From Phaeobacter bryozoorum (GTDB taxonomy: Bacteria; Pseudomonadota; Alphaproteobacteria; Rhodobacterales; Rhodobacteraceae), in NCBI RefSeq assembly GCF_041893525.1, contig NZ_CP169071.1: a DNA stretch of 64,000 nt, one strand, 5' to 3'. This document shows, in pieces, positions 54,752 to 63,977 of this stretch. The notes under the pieces were generated by a model, which saw only the letters and a list, made by a program, of their open reading frames with translations, searched no databases and was not told the DNA's origin. The first letter of the stretch is position 1; every line of letters begins with the position of its first letter. The position numbers were made by a program, and so were the translations under genes.

Positions 54752-54811
54752 TAGGTCCGGTTCGGCCCAAATGTTTCGCACGCGAAACATTTAGACAATA
54801 ATGCTGACCTA
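54752..54811. repeat. 60-bp extended palindrome, copy 1 (candidate centromere/parS-like site)
   Basis: The centre is AAATGTTTCG-CACG-CGAAACATTT (54769-54792) and the outer ends TAGGTC / GACCTA are also inverted. It is 55 of 60 identical to 60558-60617, in the same orientation. It lies between the T1SS terminator and the 3' end of repA. The core resembles the chromosomal parS consensus TGTTTCACGTGAAACA with two extra central bases. Confidence 0.75.
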
Positions 54812-54856
54812 TTTTAAAAAGCAAACCCGTCTCTGACACGGGGCTTTTCCCCTGCC

Positions 54857-55869
54857 CTATTCCGTGGCGCGTTTCTTCACCCAGCCCAGAAAGGCCGCAT
54901 CGGGGCGGCGCAGCCGCGGCGCGCCGGAACGCACCCACATTTCGCGCCAGTCGGCCTCCAGCGCATAGACGTCAATGCCGGGGATCAGGCTGCGGGCCTG
55001 TTCCAGCGCGCGCGCACTCAGCACCGGCGGGCGCTGGCTGTTGTCCAGCACCGCATGTTTCTGGGAAAAGCGGATCAGATCCCCCGGCAACTCTTCCATC
55101 GCGTAATCCGGCAGCGGCTGGGCGGTGATCATGTCGCGCAGCATCTTGCGGAACACCCGGCGCGGGCTGGCGGAGCCGGATTTCTTCAACAGCGTCTCCA
55201 CCGAGATCTGCCAGCTGTCCTGGCGGCCGCAATGTTTGCGCGCCAGCTCATAGATGCGCCGCTCCAGCGGTTTGCGGAGACGGAAGTAATCGCGGCTGAG
55301 GGTCAGCACCGATTTCGACAGCACCGCGCGATAGATCCATTCGCTGAGCGTCACCACCACATTGACCATCCGCCCGCCGCGCGCCTTGCGCACGATCTCC
55401 CAGCTCTCGATCAGGCCAAAGCCGCTGGTGACCTCCTGACCGCCGGTGACGATATTGGTGGTGATGCGGGTACCCGCCAGCCGCTCGAACGCCTCGCGCA
55501 GGCGGCGATAGGCATCGCCCGAGGTCTCGCGGTTGGTCGCCACCAGCAGATCATGGGCGGTGAGATGCAGCGTGCGGCTGACCTGCCGGCATTCACCGCC
55601 GCCATCAGCTGGCTGATGCAGAAGATCAGGATGTCCTTGTCATGGATCGTCGCCAGCCCTTTGACCGAGGGCACCACGGTGATCTCCGCACCATTATGTT
55701 CATAGTTCAGGATGCGCCGGTCCGGTCTTGTGCCGAGCGAGAACAGCGGATGCTCCATCGAGGCGAGATCGTTTTTCGGAATCGCATCGAAGATATCGCA
55801 GAGAAAGAAATCCCCCCCCTGCGCCGCGCTGCCCCCTGCGGTCATCTGGCCCGAAATCTGGCCTGCCAT
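54857..55869 (-). pseudogene. repA: Replication initiator RepA (RPA family), frameshifted as read
   Basis: The first part (from ATG 55869) encodes FFLCDIFDAIPKNDLASMEH, PLFSLGTRPDRRILNYEHNG and DKDILIFCISQLMAAVNAG, the conserved start of plasmid replication initiator protein A (PF10134). The rest, in another frame, encodes QVSRTLHLTAHDLLVATNRE, TSGDAYRRLREAFERLAGT, RRIYELARKHCG and the C-terminus ending KKRATE. Adding a single base near 55585-55587 joins them into about 338 residues, the normal size. Either this copy is a true mutant, it is read by frameshifting, or one base is missing from the sequence. It is divergent from parA across the origin-like region. Confidence 0.85.
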
Positions 55870-56367
55870 ATTGCTGTCCCGTCTGCTCTGCCCGCCCCCC
55901 GCTTATCCGGGCCTTATGGCCTCTTTCGGGGTGACTCGCGTCTTCGTGGTTTTGATTACGCCCACCCTAAAGTTATCCACACCACTTCTCAACGGGGGTT
56001 CGGAGTCACCGGTTCGGGGGTTCAGAAGTCAGTCTTTCGGGGTTTCGGAATCGCAGCAGCCCGAAAATCGGCTCCAAACGCCAATGAAAAAAGGGCTTTG
56101 CCGCCACTGGTGTTGCGCCTTAACTTATATATAACTCAATTATAACAGGTAGAAAAAATCGACAGGGCAGAAATTGCCCCGGTCCCGCCCCGGATCCCGC
56201 CGGTTTCTTATGCCGCAACCCCCGGATTTGCTTAGAAAATTCAAAACAGATGCGCATATATCTTTCATGTGCGCTGTTTTATGCTATCATCTCCAAAAGG
56301 TCGCACATCAAACAGGGAGCCCTATAGGATCCCTGCACCGGCGGACCCAGGCAGAGGCGTGAGAGCA
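55870..56367. other. Candidate plasmid replication origin between repA and parA
   Basis: A perfect DnaA box (TTATCCACA) lies at 55973-55981. Three iteron-like direct repeats follow with 22-23 bp spacing: GGGGGTTCGGAGTCA (55994), GGGGGTTCAGAAGTCA (56016) and GGGGTTTCGGAATCG (56039). An AT-rich stretch at 56109-56160 (TTATATATAACTCAATTATA) would suit duplex opening. An inverted repeat sits upstream of parA. The order DnaA box, iterons, AT-rich region is that of a classical iteron origin. Confidence 0.7.
56245..56278. promoter_or_regulatory. Inverted repeat in the parA promoter region
   Basis: Imperfect arms AACAGATGCGCAT (56245-56257) and ATGTGCGCTGTT (56267-56278) flank a 9-nt centre, followed by TATGCT (56280-56285), a possible -10 box. 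A third related half-site (TCGCACATC) lies near 56301. The position suits an operator for autorepression of parAB. Confidence 0.45.
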
Positions 56368-57783
56368 ATGGCACGAGACATCCAGAAGAAAGATCCAGGC
56401 CGCAATGCGGCCGGGCTGCCCCCCTATTTCAACATCGACCCCGACGCCGCCCTGGGCGATCTGGAGGCCCCCACCAGCACCGGCGGCTTTGCCGATATCG
56501 CCGAGGCCTGCGCGCGCGGCCGGGCCGATCTCTCCAGCCGGGGCATGAACGAAGAGGGCCGCAAGGAGCTGCGCCTGTTCTCCACCTGGGAGATCACCCG
56601 CTATCTGATCCCGGTCGCCCAGGCCCATTTCCGCCGGGTGCTGAAGGCCAACCCAGATCTGCCGCAGGGCCGCTCCGAGACCGAAGGTGGCGCCAAATGG
56701 TTCACCCTCGACGAGGTGCTGCGCCTGCGCGCGCATTTTGCCGCGCAGGGCTCCAAGGCGAAGGATTACCAGCCCTACCGCCCCGAAGGGCTGCCCGCCA
56801 AAATGGTCGCTGTCGCCAACTTCAAGGGCGGCGTCGGCAAGACCTCCACAGCGGCCCATCTGGCGATGTCGGCGGCGCTGGATGGCTACAAGGTGCTGGT
56901 GATCGATCTTGATAGCCAGGGTTCGATGACCTCGATCTTTGGTGGCCGCGTGGAGGATGAATGGCAGACCGCCTTTCCGCTCTTGGCGCGCCATTACGGC
57001 GATCACCTGCGCCTGGAAAACCAGCGCCGTCTGGATCGCGGCGATGCGCCCCAGCCGCTGGACGACAGCCTGTCGGCGGCGATGGGCATGACGGCAGCGG
57101 ATGTGATCCAGCCCACCCATTGGCCCAATATCGATCTGATCGGCGCGCAGCTGAACCTCTACTGGGCGGAGTTCCAGATCCCGGTCTGGCGGATGGCCGC
57201 GCGCAGCTGGAAGCTCTGGGATGCGCTCACCGAGCGGCTGGAGGCCGACGGGGTGCTGGAGCAATACGACGTGATCTTCATCGACACGCCGCCGGCGCTT
57301 GGCTATCTCACCATCAACGGGCTGTCGGCGGCGGATATCCTTCTGGTGCCGATGGGCGCGTCGTTTCTGGAATTCGACAGTACGGGGCGGTTCTTCGATA
57401 TGCTGCATTCCACCTTCGCCTCCATCGAGGAGGGCGAGAACCTGGCGGCGCGCGCGCTGGGGCGGCCGGAGATTGCCTTTGAATGGGATGCGGTGCGCAC
57501 GGTGATCACCCGCTATGACGGCGCCCAGCAGGGCGAGCTGGCGGCCTTGATGCAGGCCTATCTGGGGCCCACCCTGTCGCCGCACCGGCAGGATTACACC
57601 GCGCTGATCGGTCAGGCCGGCGAGCAGGTCAATGGCATCTACGAGGCCGATTACCGCGATTTCAACCGCGAGACCTACGCAAGGGGGCGCGAGACCTTTG
57701 ACGCCACCTATGCGGCCTTCAAGCGGCTCCTGCTGGCGGTCTGGCGCCGGGATGAGTTGCAGATGCAGCGCGCGGCGCAGTAA
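56368..57783 (+). CDS. parA: Plasmid partition ATPase ParA, 471 aa
   Basis: Walker-type partition ATPase. The deviant Walker A is FKGGVGKTSTAAHLAMS near residue 152, then VIDLDSQGSMTSIFGG, and FIDTPPALGYLTINGLSAAD as the Walker B region. The N-terminal 140 residues include a MerR-like DNA-binding segment (WFTLDEVLRLRAHF), so this is the type Ia ParA that also represses its own operon. ATG 56368 is chosen near GAGAG; a GTG at 56359 is possible. parB starts 101 bp after its stop. Confidence 0.93.
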   Translation: MARDIQKKDPGRNAAGLPPYFNIDPDAALGDLEAPTSTGGFADIAEACARGRADLSSRGMNEEGRKELRLFSTWEITRYLIPVAQAHFRRVLKANPDLPQGRSETEGGAKWFTLDEVLRLRAHFAAQGSKAKDYQPYRPEGLPAKMVAVANFKGGVGKTSTAAHLAMSAALDGYKVLVIDLDSQGSMTSIFGGRVEDEWQTAFPLLARHYGDHLRLENQRRLDRGDAPQPLDDSLSAAMGMTAADVIQPTHWPNIDLIGAQLNLYWAEFQIPVWRMAARSWKLWDALTERLEADGVLEQYDVIFIDTPPALGYLTINGLSAADILLVPMGASFLEFDSTGRFFDMLHSTFASIEEGENLAARALGRPEIAFEWDAVRTVITRYDGAQQGELAALMQAYLGPTLSPHRQDYTALIGQAGEQVNGIYEADYRDFNRETYARGRETFDATYAAFKRLLLAVWRRDELQMQRAAQ

Positions 57784-57884
57784 CGGGCTAAAAACGCAAA
57801 GCGCCTCATACTGCGACCCTGCACCCCCCAAAGGGCAAACAGGGCGTGCAGGGATCAGAACAGGCGCAGGAAGAGGACAGGCAG

Positions 57885-59012
57885 ATGGCAAAACGCAAAC
57901 GGCTTTCACCGGCACAGCCGACCTATCTCAGCACGGCACCTGAGAACAAATCCGCCCTCGGCGGCCCCGGTTCGCTGTCAGCGCCGCCGATTGCGCAGGT
58001 CGCCTCCGAAGCCGCCACAGAGGGCGCGCTGCAGGAGCTGACAGCGGTGCTGGAGACCGCCCGCGCCAAGGGGCTGATGATCGAGGAGATCGCGCTTGGC
58101 GCCATCGACGAGACCCATCTGGTGCGCGACCGGCTGGAGCAGGACGAGGAAGAGATGGGGGCGCTGGTCGGATCCCTGCGCGCCCGTGGCCAGCAGACCC
58201 CGATCGAGGTGGTCGCCCTGGGCGCGCAGGCCCCGGCGGGCAAGACCCATGGTCTGATCTCCGGCTGGCGCCGTCTGACCGCGATGCGCAGGCTATATGC
58301 CGAGAGCAATGATCCTGCCTTTGCCACCATCAAGGCGCTGGTGATCCAGCCCGACGGGGCCGAGGGCGCCTATGTGGCGATGGTCGAGGAAAACGAAATC
58401 CGGGTGAACCTCTCCCATTATGAACGCGCCCGCATTGCGGTGCGGGCGCTGCGCGAAGGGGTCTACAGCAGCCAGAAATACGCGCTGCAATCGCTCTTTG
58501 CCAATGCCACCCGCGCCAAACGCTCCAAGATCGGCAGCTTTGTCACCCTGGTCGAGGCGCTGGATGAGGAGCTGCTGTTTCCCACCGCCATCCGCGAGAA
58601 ACTTGGATTGGGGCTGGCGCGGGCCTTTGTGCAGGATCCGGGCTTTGCCGATGCGGTGGTCGCGGCCCTGCGCGCCACCGCCCGCCCCACAGCAGAGGCG
58701 GAACAGGCGCTGCTGAGCCAGCTGCTTGAGGCCCATGAGGGGAGTGAGATCGCGCCGACAGATCCGCCGGAGGCGACCCCTGCCCCGGTTCCGTCCTCTG
58801 CCCCGGGTTCCTCTCCGGGTCCTTCTCCGGTGCCACGGGTGCGCAGCCTGGATCCGGCGGACAGCATCGGCGCACATGAGCGGGTGAGCGTGCAGGCCGC
58901 CGCTGGCGTGCGGCTGGGATTCACCCCCGGCCAGCAGCGGATCGAACTCACCGGGACAGCGGTGGACAGCACCCTGATGGAGGATCTGAAGGCCTGGCTG
59001 CGCACCCGCTGA
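57885..59012 (+). CDS. parB: Plasmid partition protein ParB, 375 aa
   Basis: The N-terminal ParB/Srx domain is seen as VRDRLEQDEEEMGALVGSLR, QQTPIEVVALG and SGWRRLTAMRRLY (variant of GxRR), then VAMVEENEIRVNLSHYERAR. The helix-turn-helix follows. A Pro/Ser-rich linker (PAPVPSSAPGSSPGPSPVPR) leads to a C-terminal dimerisation-like segment. ATG 57885 has GGAAGAGG upstream. It should bind parS sites; the 60-bp palindromes on each side of this module are candidates. Confidence 0.9.
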   Translation: MAKRKRLSPAQPTYLSTAPENKSALGGPGSLSAPPIAQVASEAATEGALQELTAVLETARAKGLMIEEIALGAIDETHLVRDRLEQDEEEMGALVGSLRARGQQTPIEVVALGAQAPAGKTHGLISGWRRLTAMRRLYAESNDPAFATIKALVIQPDGAEGAYVAMVEENEIRVNLSHYERARIAVRALREGVYSSQKYALQSLFANATRAKRSKIGSFVTLVEALDEELLFPTAIREKLGLGLARAFVQDPGFADAVVAALRATARPTAEAEQALLSQLLEAHEGSEIAPTDPPEATPAPVPSSAPGSSPGPSPVPRVRSLDPADSIGAHERVSVQAAAGVRLGFTPGQQRIELTGTAVDSTLMEDLKAWLRTR

Positions 59013-59033
59013 ACAGAGTCTGAGGATGATGTG

Positions 59034-59067
59034 AAAAGACCCTGATACAGCTGTATCAGGGTCTTTT
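59034..59067. terminator. Bidirectional terminator between parB and ugd
   Basis: A perfect 34-bp palindrome (17-bp arms AAAAGACCCTGATACAG / CTGTATCAGGGTCTTTT). It gives a T-run in both directions and sits between the convergent parB and ugd stops. Confidence 0.85.
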
Positions 59068-59094
59068 TGTGTTTGGGGTGATGACCGGGTGGGT

Positions 59095-60399
59095 TTAGCG
59101 GCCCACCCCGATATAGGTCTCGAACCCGGCGCGTTTGGCGGCTTTGGCGGTGTAGATATTGCGCAGATCCACCATCCGGGGCTGCGCCATCTTGCGCCCC
59201 AGCGCCTTCAGGTCGAGGGCGCGGAATTCATTCCATTCCGTCAGCAGCACCACCAGATCCGCATTGCGCACGGCCTTGTAGGGATCGTCTTCCCATTTGA
59301 CACCGGGCAGCAGATCGCGGCCTTCGGCCTCGCCCTGCGGGTCCACCACCCGCACCTTGGCGCCGCCGCCGATCAGGGCCGGCACGATGGTGAGGCTGGG
59401 GGCCTCGCGCATGTCATCGGTGTTGGGTTTGAAGGTGACGCCAAGCACCGCGATGGTCTTGCCGTTGAAACTGCCGTCACAGGCATCGCGCAGCTTCTCC
59501 AGCATCCGCGCCTTGACCTCCTGATTGACCCGCATCACCGTTTCGGTGATCTGCATCGGATAGGCGTGGTCCTGCCCGATGCGCGCCAGCGCGGCGGTGT
59601 CCTTCGGGAAACACGACCCGCCATAGCCGGGACCGGCATGCAGAAACTTATTGCCGATGCGCCCGTCCAGCCCGATGCCACGGGCGACCTCCTTTACATC
59701 GGCGCCCACCCGTTCACAGAGGCCTGCGATTTCATTCATGAAGGTGATCTTGGTCGCGAGAAACGCATTGGCGGCATATTTGATCATCTCGGCGCTTTCG
59801 AGATCGGTGGTGAGGATCGGGAAATCGCGCAAATATAATGGCCGGTAGATCTCGGCCATGACCTCGGCGGCGCGGTCGTTCTGCACGCCGACAACCACCC
59901 GGTCGGGGCGCATGAAATCATCAATCGCCGCCCCTTCGCGCAGGAATTCCGGATTGGAGGCGACGTCAAATTCCGCCGCCGGATTGGCTTTGGCAATCAC
60001 CTGTTTCACCTGCCGGTTGGTGCCCAGGGGCACGGTCGATTTGGTGACCACCACGGTATAGCCCTGAAGGGCGGCGGCGATCTCCTCGCTGGCGGCCATC
60101 ACATAGGTGAGATCGGCATGGCCATCGCCGCGCCGCGTGGGCGTGCCGACGGCGATGAACACCGCTTCGGCCTCGGCCACGGCGGCGGCCAGATCATCGG
60201 TAAAGGACAGCCGGCCCGCAGCCACATTGCGCGCCATCAGATCCTCCAGCCCCGGCTCGTAGATCGGCACCTCGCCGGCCTGCAGCCGCGCAATCTTGGC
60301 CGCATCCTTGTCGACACAGATCACATCATGGCCAAAGTCGGAAAAACAGACGCCGGAGACCAATCCGACATATCCGGTGCCAATCATTGCAATGCGCAT
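59095..60399 (-). CDS. ugd: UDP-glucose 6-dehydrogenase, 434 aa
   Basis: Oxidises UDP-glucose to UDP-glucuronate. It opens with MRIAMIGTGYVGLVSGVCFS (NAD site). The KYAANAFLATKITFMNEIA helix and the catalytic Cys in GGSCFPKDTAAL near residue 260 are intact. The C-terminal UDP-binding domain has LGVTFKPNTDDMREAPS. ATG 60399 follows AAAGGA; the upstream extension to 60576 lacks similarity. Together with the next gene upstream it would make UDP-galacturonate. Confidence 0.95.
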   Translation of the reverse strand: MRIAMIGTGYVGLVSGVCFSDFGHDVICVDKDAAKIARLQAGEVPIYEPGLEDLMARNVAAGRLSFTDDLAAAVAEAEAVFIAVGTPTRRGDGHADLTYVMAASEEIAAALQGYTVVVTKSTVPLGTNRQVKQVIAKANPAAEFDVASNPEFLREGAAIDDFMRPDRVVVGVQNDRAAEVMAEIYRPLYLRDFPILTTDLESAEMIKYAANAFLATKITFMNEIAGLCERVGADVKEVARGIGLDGRIGNKFLHAGPGYGGSCFPKDTAALARIGQDHAYPMQITETVMRVNQEVKARMLEKLRDACDGSFNGKTIAVLGVTFKPNTDDMREAPSLTIVPALIGGGAKVRVVDPQGEAEGRDLLPGVKWEDDPYKAVRNADLVVLLTEWNEFRALDLKALGRKMAQPRMVDLRNIYTAKAAKRAGFETYIGVGR

Positions 60400-60733
60400 G
60401 GGGGCGGTCCTTTGCTGTTGCCTCATATCCTCCGCTTGCAGGGGCGGAGTGTTGGGGATCAGACATATACGGGCGCGCGGGAAGCGGGAACCGGAATTTT
60501 GGTCAGGACTTAGGCTGATCAGGGTGCGGAAGTGGCCCAATGGGGCGGGGAGTGAAATAGGTCCGGTTCGGACCAAATGTTTCGCACGCGAAACATTTGG
60601 TCAATCATACTGACCTAATTTAGGGAGAAGTCCTGATCCCGATTTCACAGAAATCGGGAGGCCTGCGGCGCGAGTATTTGGGGAAAGGTGACAGGTCAGA
60701 AGCGCATGTCGCGCCAGATCAACCCTGCCCGGA
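60400..60733. other. 334-bp spacer between ugd and the UDP-GlcA epimerase gene
   Basis: No gene supported. It contains the second 60-bp palindrome (60558-60617) and a short inverted repeat just after it (CCCGATTTC ACAG GAAATCGGG at 60637-60658). The ugd promoter should lie here. Confidence 0.5.
60558..60617. repeat. 60-bp extended palindrome, copy 2 (candidate centromere/parS-like site)
   Basis: Inner arms GACCAAATGTTTCG (60571-60584) and CGAAACATTTGGTC (60589-60602) are perfect, with CACG between, and outer ends TAGGTC / GACCTA match. It is longer and more perfect as a palindrome than copy 1, which lies 5.8 kb away on the other side of repA-parA-parB-ugd. Confidence 0.75.
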
Positions 60734-61744
60734 TCAGCCTTGGGTGCCGCTGTAATACTCCCGGTACCAGGCCACAAACCGCGCGACGCCTTCTGCGACG
60801 CTGACCTGCGGTTCATATCCGGTGAGCTGGCTCAGCAATGTGGTATCGGCCCAGGTGGCAGGCACATCGCCGGGCTGCATGTCCATCAGGTTTTTGCGGG
60901 CCGTGATCCCCAGCGCGGTTTCCAGCGCCGCGATATACTCCATCAGCGGCGTGGGTCTGGAGGCGCCGATATTGACCACCCGGAAGGGGGCGACAGGGCT
61001 GAGATTGTCCTGTTCCGAGACCGGCTGATCCCCCGGCACCGCGTCGATCAGCCCGGTGATGCCCGCAACCAGATCGTCGATATAGGTGAAATCCCGGCTC
61101 ATCCTGCCGTGATTGTAGACGTCGATCGCCTCACCGGCCTCTATCGCCCTGGTGAATTTGAACAGCGCCATATCGGGCCGGCCCCAGGGCCCATAGACGG
61201 TGAAAAACCTGAACATCGTGGTCGGCAGCCCGTAGAGATGGGCATAGGAATGCGCCATTGTCTCGCCGGCCTTCTTGGTGGCGGCATAAAAGGACATCTG
61301 ATGATCCGCCTGCTGGCGCTCATCAAAGGGCATCTGCGTGTTGGCACCATAGGCCGAGGAGGTGGAGGCGATCAGCATATGGGCGGGCGGATGGGCGCGG
61401 GCGGCCTCCAGCAGTTCAAAGGTGCCGATCAGATTGGCCTCAAGATAATCGCGCGGCGCATCGATGGAATGGCGCACCCCGGCCTGGGCGGCGAGATGGA
61501 TCACCACATCCGGTTTATGGGTGGCAAACAGCCCCATCAGGCGGCCGGGATCTTCCAGCTTGCCAATGATTGGCGTGAAGCCCGCGTAGTCCGCCAGCCG
61601 CGCATGGCGGCGTTTCTTCAGGGTGACGTCGTAATAGGGCGAGAGGCAATCCAGCCCAATGACATGCCAGCCTGCGGCGAGCAGCCGGTCTGCAAGGTGA
61701 TAGCCGATAAAGCCGGCCGATCCGGTGATAAGAGCGGTTTTCAT
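60734..61744 (-). CDS. UDP-glucuronate 4-epimerase-like SDR, 336 aa
   Basis: NAD-binding ALITGSAGFIGYHLADRLL, HLAAQAGVRHSIDAP, STSSAYGANTQMPF, the catalytic YAATKKAGE (YxxxK) and the family-typical YGPWGRPDMALFKFT and SRDFTYIDDLVAGI. This pattern belongs to UDP-glucuronate 4-epimerases (LspL/CapI group), which make UDP-galacturonate from the ugd product. ATG 61744 starts at the family N-terminus; the frame is open upstream to 61834. A UDP-glucose-type epimerase is less likely given the sequence and the neighbouring ugd. Confidence 0.87.
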   Translation of the reverse strand: MKTALITGSAGFIGYHLADRLLAAGWHVIGLDCLSPYYDVTLKKRRHARLADYAGFTPIIGKLEDPGRLMGLFATHKPDVVIHLAAQAGVRHSIDAPRDYLEANLIGTFELLEAARAHPPAHMLIASTSSAYGANTQMPFDERQQADHQMSFYAATKKAGETMAHSYAHLYGLPTTMFRFFTVYGPWGRPDMALFKFTRAIEAGEAIDVYNHGRMSRDFTYIDDLVAGITGLIDAVPGDQPVSEQDNLSPVAPFRVVNIGASRPTPLMEYIAALETALGITARKNLMDMQPGDVPATWADTTLLSQLTGYEPQVSVAEGVARFVAWYREYYSGTQG

Positions 61745-61898
61745 GCCCCTTAGGTGGCGGCTTGGGCGCGGGGTGTCAAATGCTTCCTGTGGCGCGGGAA
61801 AGCGACCTGTGACCGGCAGGTGAATTGACAGCACGGTCTATTTATGAGCTTTGCGCCCTGAACCAGATCCGCCGCCGCCCACAGGAGCCTTTGCCACC

Positions 61899-62939
61899 GT
61901 GACTGAACCCCTGATCCCCGAACCCGCGCATCAGGCTGCGGCCGCCGCTGGTGCTACCGCTGGTGCCGGACGTCTGGTGGCGGTGGTGGTCACCTATAAT
62001 CGGCTTGCGAAACTCAAGGTGACATTGGCGCGGCTGCTGGAGAGCCCGGGCGCGGAGCTGGCCGCCCTGGTGGTGGTGGACAATGCCTCTGATGATGGCA
62101 CCGGCGACTGGCTGGCGACCTGGGGCGCGGATCATTCGCGGGTTGATGTGGTGACCAGTGCCACCAATCAGGGCGGGGCCGGGGGCTTTGCCCTGGGGAT
62201 GCAGCGCGCGATGGAGGCCCATACACCAGACTGGCTGGTGGTGATGGATGATGACGGCCGCCCGGAACCCGGCGGGCTGGCGGCGTTTCACGCCATGGGG
62301 CAGAGCGGTGAGCTGGCCCATTGGGACGCGGTGGCGGCGGCGGTCTATTTCCCAAGCGGCGAGATCTGCGAGATGAACCGCCCCTCGCGCAATCCGTTCT
62401 GGAGCCTGGGGCATTTCCTGTCCACCGCGCGCAAAGGGCGCGATGGGTTCCATATTCCGCGCAGCGCCTATGACGGCGGGCTGAGCGCGATTGATGTGAC
62501 GTCTTTTGTGGGGTTTTTCATCTCGGCGGCGGCGGTGCGGCGGGTGGGCTACCCGGATCCGGACCTGTTCATCTATGGTGATGATGCGCTTTATACGCTG
62601 GGGCTCAGTGCGGCGGGCGGGCGCATCTGCTTTGCCGCGGATGTGCGGTTCGAGCATGATTTCTCCACCTTCAGCAATGGCGACAGCGGCCAGCGCTTTC
62701 GCCCGCTGTGGAAGGTCTATTACCACCACCGCAATCTGCTGCTGCTTTATCGGCAGGCGGCGGGCTGGCTGTTCTGGCCGGTGCTGCTGCTGATCCTGCC
62801 GAAATGGATCCTGAAAGTGCGTCATCACCCCGGCGTGCGCCGCGCCTATCTGCGGCTCACCTGGCTGGCGGTGCGCGACGGGCTGCTGCGGCGTCTGGGG
62901 CGCCGCCATGCCGCGGTGCTGGCAGAGGCTCGCGAATAA
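61899..62939 (+). CDS. Glycosyltransferase family 2 protein (GlfT2/rhamnosyltransferase-like), 346 aa
   Basis: GT-A fold enzyme with VVVTYNRLAKLKVTLARLLE, VVDNASDDGTGDWL, NQGGAGGFALGMQRA and the DxD metal site in WLVVMDDDGRPE. A later FIYGDDALYTLGL and VRFEHDFSTF match bacterial galactofuranosyl/rhamnosyltransferase-like members. A C-terminal hydrophobic stretch (AGWLFWPVLLLILPKWIL) may attach it to the membrane. GTG 61899 is chosen because AGGAG lies 11 nt upstream; a TTG at 61851 would add 16 residues without support. Donor could be dTDP-rhamnose, made by the rfb operon; this is inference. Confidence 0.85.
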   Translation: MTEPLIPEPAHQAAAAAGATAGAGRLVAVVVTYNRLAKLKVTLARLLESPGAELAALVVVDNASDDGTGDWLATWGADHSRVDVVTSATNQGGAGGFALGMQRAMEAHTPDWLVVMDDDGRPEPGGLAAFHAMGQSGELAHWDAVAAAVYFPSGEICEMNRPSRNPFWSLGHFLSTARKGRDGFHIPRSAYDGGLSAIDVTSFVGFFISAAAVRRVGYPDPDLFIYGDDALYTLGLSAAGGRICFAADVRFEHDFSTFSNGDSGQRFRPLWKVYYHHRNLLLLYRQAAGWLFWPVLLLILPKWILKVRHHPGVRRAYLRLTWLAVRDGLLRRLGRRHAAVLAEARE

Positions 62940-62951
62940 ATAAGGCGCAGA

Positions 62952-63861
62952 TCAGCGGTTCAGGATCACCCGGTGATAGCGGCGCATCAGGGTCAGGCCC
63001 AGGGCGGTCAGTGTCATACCGATCAGCAGCACATAGGCATGGCTGACGTAATCGGCATTATAGGTGGGATAAAATCCGGTGCGCATCAGCCCGATGATAT
63101 GCAGAAGCGGATTATACCACAGAATGTCCTGTGCCACCGGCGGCAGGTCCTCGTAGATATAGATCACGCCGGAGGCCAGGAACAGCGGCCGGGTGATGAT
63201 CGACCAGGCCACATCCCACAGGGGGAACAGCCCCATCAGCACCGCATTCATGCAGCCGACCCCCAGCCCGAGGATCATGGCGAGGGCGATGGCTTCGACC
63301 AGGGGGGGCAGGTCGATGGCGGTGCGGCTGTCGATCACCGCGAGGATACCGGTCATCAGCAGGGTGGTGATGACAATGCTGGTCAGGCTGTTCAGCACAA
63401 ACCGTGCCAGGATCGCATCCAGCCAGGTGACAGCGGGGTATCGCAGCAGGGGGCGGGAATAGGCAAGCGCCCGCGCAACGGTGCCGGAGAGAGTTCTGAT
63501 ACAGGTTAAATGGCAGGAATCCGGTTGCGTAAAACAGCAGGAAACTGGTGCCGAGCGACGGCGTGCGGATCACCAGCGAGAAGCCCAGCGACAGGAACAG
63601 GATCGCGGCCAGGGGCTCCAGGATCCCCCAGAGATAGCCACCGGGGGTGCGCCCGTAGCGGGTCGACATCTCGCGCAGCACCAGCGCGGCCACGGTGCGC
63701 AGCGTCGCCATGCTGCGGCGGTGGCGGCGATGCGGATTGGCGGCGGGGCTGGTGGGGATCTGGGCCGGCGTCTGGGCGGGAGCCTGTGCCGTAACCTGTG
63801 TCTTTGGCGGGCTTAACGGACGGGGCTGAGCCGGGGGCGCAGAAGAAGACAGGCTGGCCAT
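62952..63861 (-). pseudogene. ABC-2 polysaccharide export permease (KpsM-like), frameshifted as read
   Basis: The first part (ATG 63861) has a Pro/Gln-rich leader then TLRTVAALVLREMSTRYGRT, PGGYLWGILEPLAAILFLSL and LLFYATGFLPFNLYQNSL. A frame switch occurs at a CT repeat near 63487-63493. The other frame continues SGTVARALAYSRPLLRYPAV and RFVLNSLTSIVITTLLMTGI, and ends YHRVILNR. Rejoined, it has the six-helix plan and length of KpsM/Wzm export permeases. Loss or gain of a CT unit explains the break. Its ATPase partner (KpsT) is not in the window. Another upstream ATG at 63882 is possible. Confidence 0.8.
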
Positions 63862-63977
63862 GAACACCCCATGAATACCCATTGTGAAACGCGGATCGCG
63901 AACGGTATTATGAGAGAAACAAAAGACAATGACAAACGGCTTGGGGCAGGGTGCTTTTGGGCCGGGACAGGTTGATC

